NCBI RefSeq assembly: GCF_007992835.1
Contig: NZ_BKBA01000010.1
Span: 1-35,372, forward strand
Direction of reading: 5' to 3'
Source of the DNA: Knoellia locipacati
GTDB lineage: Bacteria; Actinomycetota; Actinomycetes; Actinomycetales; Dermatophilaceae
Length of the DNA: 35,372 nt
Shown here: one piece after another, positions 33,156 to 35,372 of the stretch
How positions within the stretch are numbered: the first letter of the stretch is position 1
Layout of the letters: each line of letters begins with the position of its first letter
Notes under the pieces: generated by a model
Database searches by the model: none
Seen by the model: the letters and a program-made list of their open reading frames with translations, nothing else
Told to the model about the DNA's origin: nothing
Position numbers and translations under genes: made by a program

Positions 33156-34487
33156 TCAGAGGAGACCGACGGCGAAGGCCGCCAGCGGGAAGAGGGCGAC
33201 GAGGGCGACGCCCTCGATGGCGTCGGCGACCCGGCCGAGCTGGACCCGCGTGCGGGGCAGGACGAGCGCCAGGGCCACGACGACCGCGGCGGCGCCCGCG
33301 AGCCCCAGGGCCAGGAGTGGGCGCCAGTCGGGGTGGGTCTGGGCGGCCGAGACGGACGCGACGGCGAGCCCGGTGATGCCACCGATCATCGCGATGAGCA
33401 CCGTGACCCGGGTGCGGCTGTGCCGGGTGCGAAGCAGCGTGGCGACGAAGCCGACGAAGGTGAGCATCGCGCCCGCGGCGCCGGCCGCGACGAGCTGCGG
33501 GGTGCAGAGGATCATCACCGCGGCGCTCGCGACACCCAGCGCGACGATGAGCTCGTGGCCGGCAGCCACCTGCCGGCGCACCTCGTCGCGCTCGACCTCG
33601 GGGACGTCCTCGAAGATCTCGAGGTCGGTCTTGGGCGGGTGCGTCGTGAGCCGACTGGTGGAGATGCCCACCCACGGCAGGACGTTGCCGACGAGGGCCG
33701 CGACGATGAACGTCGCGGCGGCGACGGTGGTGAGGCTCCAGCCGACGTAGTGGCTCAGCGCGCCGAGGGCGATCATCGCGATGCCGACGGCGGCAGTCGC
33801 AGCGACGAGGAGCTGGTGGCGCGTGACGGCCACGGCACCGAGGACACCGACGACGGCGACTCCGGCGCCGGCATACAGCAGGCCCTCGCCCCAGAGCGCG
33901 GCGTCCGGGACGGAGGCGAAACCCGAGACACCGGCATACACGACCGCGGTGAGCGCGAGCGCGACCGCAGCGGCGGGCTGCTTGCGCACGTGCGCGAGGA
34001 CGGCGGCGGCGCCCACGAGGAGCAGGGCGCAGACGCCCGAGAGGGCGGCGATGAGGATGCCGCTGTCACGTGCGGTGAACAACGCGTATGCCGCGGCGAG
34101 GAAGAGGACGACCGACGCACCGACCGCGGTGCCCGCGCTGTTGGCCGCGGTCCACGGGGTGAACTGGGTCTCGACGAGGTCCGCGACCGCCTCGACCACG
34201 TCGTCGTAGACCTTGTCGCCATCGGCTCGGTTGGGCTCGAGGGCCAGGACCGAGCCGTCCTCGATGCCCTGTGCCGCAAGGCTTCTGTCGCTCTCGACGG
34301 GTGAGCCGTCGGCGCGCAGCAGTCGGTAGCCGAGGCTGGCGGAGTGGGGTTCGAGCACCCCCAGCTCGCGGGCGAGGTCCGGGATGATCTCGGCGACCGG
34401 GATCGACCCGGGGATGCCGAGGTCGGCGCGTCGGGTCCCCGACGACACGGACAGCCGAACGAGCGACGCAGCCGTGCTCTGGCTCAC
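33156..34487 (-). CDS. eccD: Type VII secretion integral membrane protein EccD
   Basis: The 443-residue protein has an N-terminal ubiquitin-like domain (about 1-95, RLSVSSGTRRADLGIP to SVLALEPN), a short cytoplasmic link (DGDKVYDDVVEAVAD) and eleven or so hydrophobic helices. EccD forms the membrane vestibule of the ESX complex. I chose GTG 34487 because GGGGAGG lies eight bases upstream; an upstream ATG at 34511 would place that ribosome-binding site inside the gene. It is the first of the minus-strand genes eccD-eccB-mycP. It holds three copies of CGGCATAC (33869, 33932, 34086), the densest cluster in a gene. Confidence 0.93.
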   Translation of the reverse strand: MSQSTAASLVRLSVSSGTRRADLGIPGSIPVAEIIPDLARELGVLEPHSASLGYRLLRADGSPVESDRSLAAQGIEDGSVLALEPNRADGDKVYDDVVEAVADLVETQFTPWTAANSAGTAVGASVVLFLAAAYALFTARDSGILIAALSGVCALLLVGAAAVLAHVRKQPAAAVALALTAVVYAGVSGFASVPDAALWGEGLLYAGAGVAVVGVLGAVAVTRHQLLVAATAAVGIAMIALGALSHYVGWSLTTVAAATFIVAALVGNVLPWVGISTSRLTTHPPKTDLEIFEDVPEVERDEVRRQVAAGHELIVALGVASAAVMILCTPQLVAAGAAGAMLTFVGFVATLLRTRHSRTRVTVLIAMIGGITGLAVASVSAAQTHPDWRPLLALGLAGAAAVVVALALVLPRTRVQLGRVADAIEGVALVALFPLAAFAVGLL

Positions 34488-34557
34488 GAGTGATCCTCCC
34501 CGATGGTGCATGACTTCTGGACCCCGCGCCACGGCGCCGGACGACCCGAGCATAGAC

Positions 34558-34601
34558 GGGGAGTTCTCCCCATTGGCCGAGGGCATTCGCCACCGTATGG
34601 T
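34558..34601 (+). promoter_or_regulatory. Candidate esx promoter with adjoining palindrome
   Basis: TTGGCC (34573-34578) and TATGGT (34596-34601) are 17 bases apart and fit a housekeeping promoter for the two esx genes. The perfect palindrome GGGGAGTTCTCCCC (34558-34571) ends one base before the -35 box and may be a regulator site for both divergent units. Confidence 0.5.
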
Positions 34602-34639
34602 CTTCCCTGTCAGGACTTCGGGGGATCGACCAAGGCCGG

Positions 34640-34690
34640 GGTCCAACCACCATGAGTGGTCGGTAGGACCACCGCCAGGTCCCTGGGACC
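34640..34690 (+). promoter_or_regulatory. Structured leader of the esx mRNA
   Basis: Two hairpins are possible between the promoter and the ribosome-binding site. GGTCC (34640-34644) pairs with GGACC (34666-34670) around an inner ACCAC/GTGGT stem, and GGTCCC-T-GGGACC (34678-34690) is a tight dyad just before the purine-rich site. They may affect mRNA stability or translation. Confidence 0.4.
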
Positions 34691-34710
34691 AGGAAGAGAA
34701 GGGAAGTGAC

Positions 34711-35031
34711 ATGGGAAGCCAGAACATCAAGGTCGGCGCAGGAGCCATCGGCAAGAGCGCCCAGATCGTGGATCAGGCACGGACGGACCTCAAGCAGAAG
34801 CTCAACACGCTGCAGGGGCAGATGGAGCAGGTGAAGGCGCACTGGGAGGGTGCCGGCGCCGGGGCGTTCCAGAACGTGCAGGTCGCGTGGACGACGCAGG
34901 CGAAGGACCTGGTCGACATCCTCGACCACTTCCGCGAGAACCTCACCAGCAACGACAAGCAGTACACGTCCGACGACCAGATGTCGTCCGACCTGCTCAG
35001 CAAGTACAGCTCGCAGATGGGGGGCAAGTGA
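34711..35031 (+). CDS. WXG100-family ESX substrate, first gene of the pair
   Basis: The 106-residue helical-hairpin protein has Trp45-Glu-Gly47 in the turn, the WXG motif, and a C-terminal YxxxD secretion signal (Tyr85 to Asp89). Family members fold as antiparallel dimers and are exported by the ESX machine. The N-terminus MGSQNIKVGAG is nearly the same as that of the next gene. ATG 34711 follows GAAGGGAAG by about four bases. The stop overlaps the next ATG by one base (TGATG), so the two are coupled. Which is EsxA-like and which EsxB-like cannot be settled; the longer tail here fits EsxB. Confidence 0.92.
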   Translation: MGSQNIKVGAGAIGKSAQIVDQARTDLKQKLNTLQGQMEQVKAHWEGAGAGAFQNVQVAWTTQAKDLVDILDHFRENLTSNDKQYTSDDQMSSDLLSKYSSQMGGK

Positions 35032-35324
35032 TGGGTGGCCAGAACATCAAGGTCGGCAGTGGCGGCCTCGACACGCTGATCGGCGACATGGTCAAGGGCG
35101 TCAACGACCTCAAGACCAAGGTCTCCGACATGGAGAGCGACCTCCGTCCGCACATGGGCGAGTGGGAAGCCGGCGCCAAGGGCGCCTTCGAAGAGGTCAA
35201 GAAGAAGTGGGGCACCGAGGTCCAGGACCTCAACGAGCTCCTTCTCGACATCAAGAAGGCCGTCGAGCAGTCCAAGGAGGCCTACCTCGCCGGTGAGCTC
35301 CGCAACAAGAACAGCTGGTCCTGA
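35031..35324 (+). CDS. WXG100-like ESX substrate, second gene of the pair
   Basis: The 97-residue protein is the likely dimer partner of the preceding one. Its turn reads Trp45-Glu-Ala47-Gly48, so the glycine of the WXG motif is shifted by one. A YxxxE element (Tyr85 to Glu89) occupies exactly the same position as YxxxD in the first protein. The N-terminus MGGQNIKVGSGG matches its neighbour. Both proteins thus have Trp45 and Tyr85 in the same register, which suggests duplication. The start overlaps the preceding stop by one base. Confidence 0.9.
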   Translation: MGGQNIKVGSGGLDTLIGDMVKGVNDLKTKVSDMESDLRPHMGEWEAGAKGAFEEVKKKWGTEVQDLNELLLDIKKAVEQSKEAYLAGELRNKNSWS

Positions 35325-35339
35325 CCACCAGGTCATGAC

Positions 35340-35372
35340 GTGACCGTTCGTGCCGGCACCCCGACGCGGGGT
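35340..35372 (+). CDS. Possible start of the next ESX-locus gene
   Basis: A GTG at 35340, fifteen bases after the esx stop, opens a frame of eleven codons to the window edge (VTVRAGTPTRG). The position suggests another secretion gene, but the sequence is too short to identify and the upstream AGGT is a weak ribosome-binding site. Confidence 0.3.
   Translation, partial: MTVRAGTPTRG

Overview
This is a very GC-rich stretch of an actinobacterial chromosome. Codons almost always end in G or C, GTG starts are common, adjacent genes overlap by four bases (ATGA or GTGA), and there are ESX-type secretion genes, a truncated haemoglobin O and two clpP genes. The gene content and many of the neighbour pairs match, from memory, the Mycobacterium tuberculosis region from valS (Rv2448c) to aglA (Rv2471): glucosidase, glbO, pepN, Rv2466c-like, rpiB, tig, clpP1, clpP2, clpX, valS. 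The style of the genes suggests a Micrococcales member such as an Intrasporangiaceae relative; that placement is inference. Most of the window is conserved housekeeping DNA rather than an accessory island.

Layout. 1-139: start of a gene running off the left edge, possibly DUF222/HNH type. 383-4459: MFS exporter, glycerophosphodiester phosphodiesterase and GH13 alpha-glucosidase, all on the minus strand. 4662-8565: tightly overlapped minus operon pepN, mscS, glbO. 8675-11787: plus-strand Rv2466c-like thioredoxin-fold protein, rpiB, SpoIIE-type phosphatase and trmB. 11860-12133: tRNA-Pro(UGG) on minus and tRNA-Gly(UCC) on plus. 12220-12609: a small membrane-protein frame broken by an amber codon. 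12685-13629: secreted M43-like metalloprotease. 13903-15258: trigger factor. 15377-18380: SRPBCC protein, then a LacI-family regulator divergent from an MFS transporter. 18510-22563: clpP1, clpP2 and clpX, with an AbiEi/nuclease-like gene lying between clpP2 and clpX and flanked by two copies of a palindromic repeat. 22724-26881: minus operon DUF4129 protein, small membrane protein, MoxR ATPase, DUF58 protein, membrane protein, with a papain-fold-like gene diverging from it. 27814-30465: valS. 30600-35324: type VII secretion genes mycP, eccB, eccD on minus and two WXG100-type substrates diverging on plus.

The most unusual signal is not a gene. The octamer CGGCATAC (reverse GTATGCCG) occurs 23 times by my hand count. 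It forms three head-to-head pairs that make the stems of strong intergenic hairpins, and it is scattered through coding regions, where it spells Ala-Tyr or Tyr-Ala with A/T-containing codons that are otherwise rare here. That is the architecture of DNA uptake sequences in Neisseria and Pasteurellaceae; I know of no described actinobacterial counterpart.

Other points worth a second look are the repeat-flanked AbiEi/nuclease gene, the amber-interrupted frame, several promoters arranged for leaderless transcripts, clear palindromes in the lacI, clpP1 and esx promoters, and an Esx pair with matched registers but a non-canonical WEA turn in the second member.
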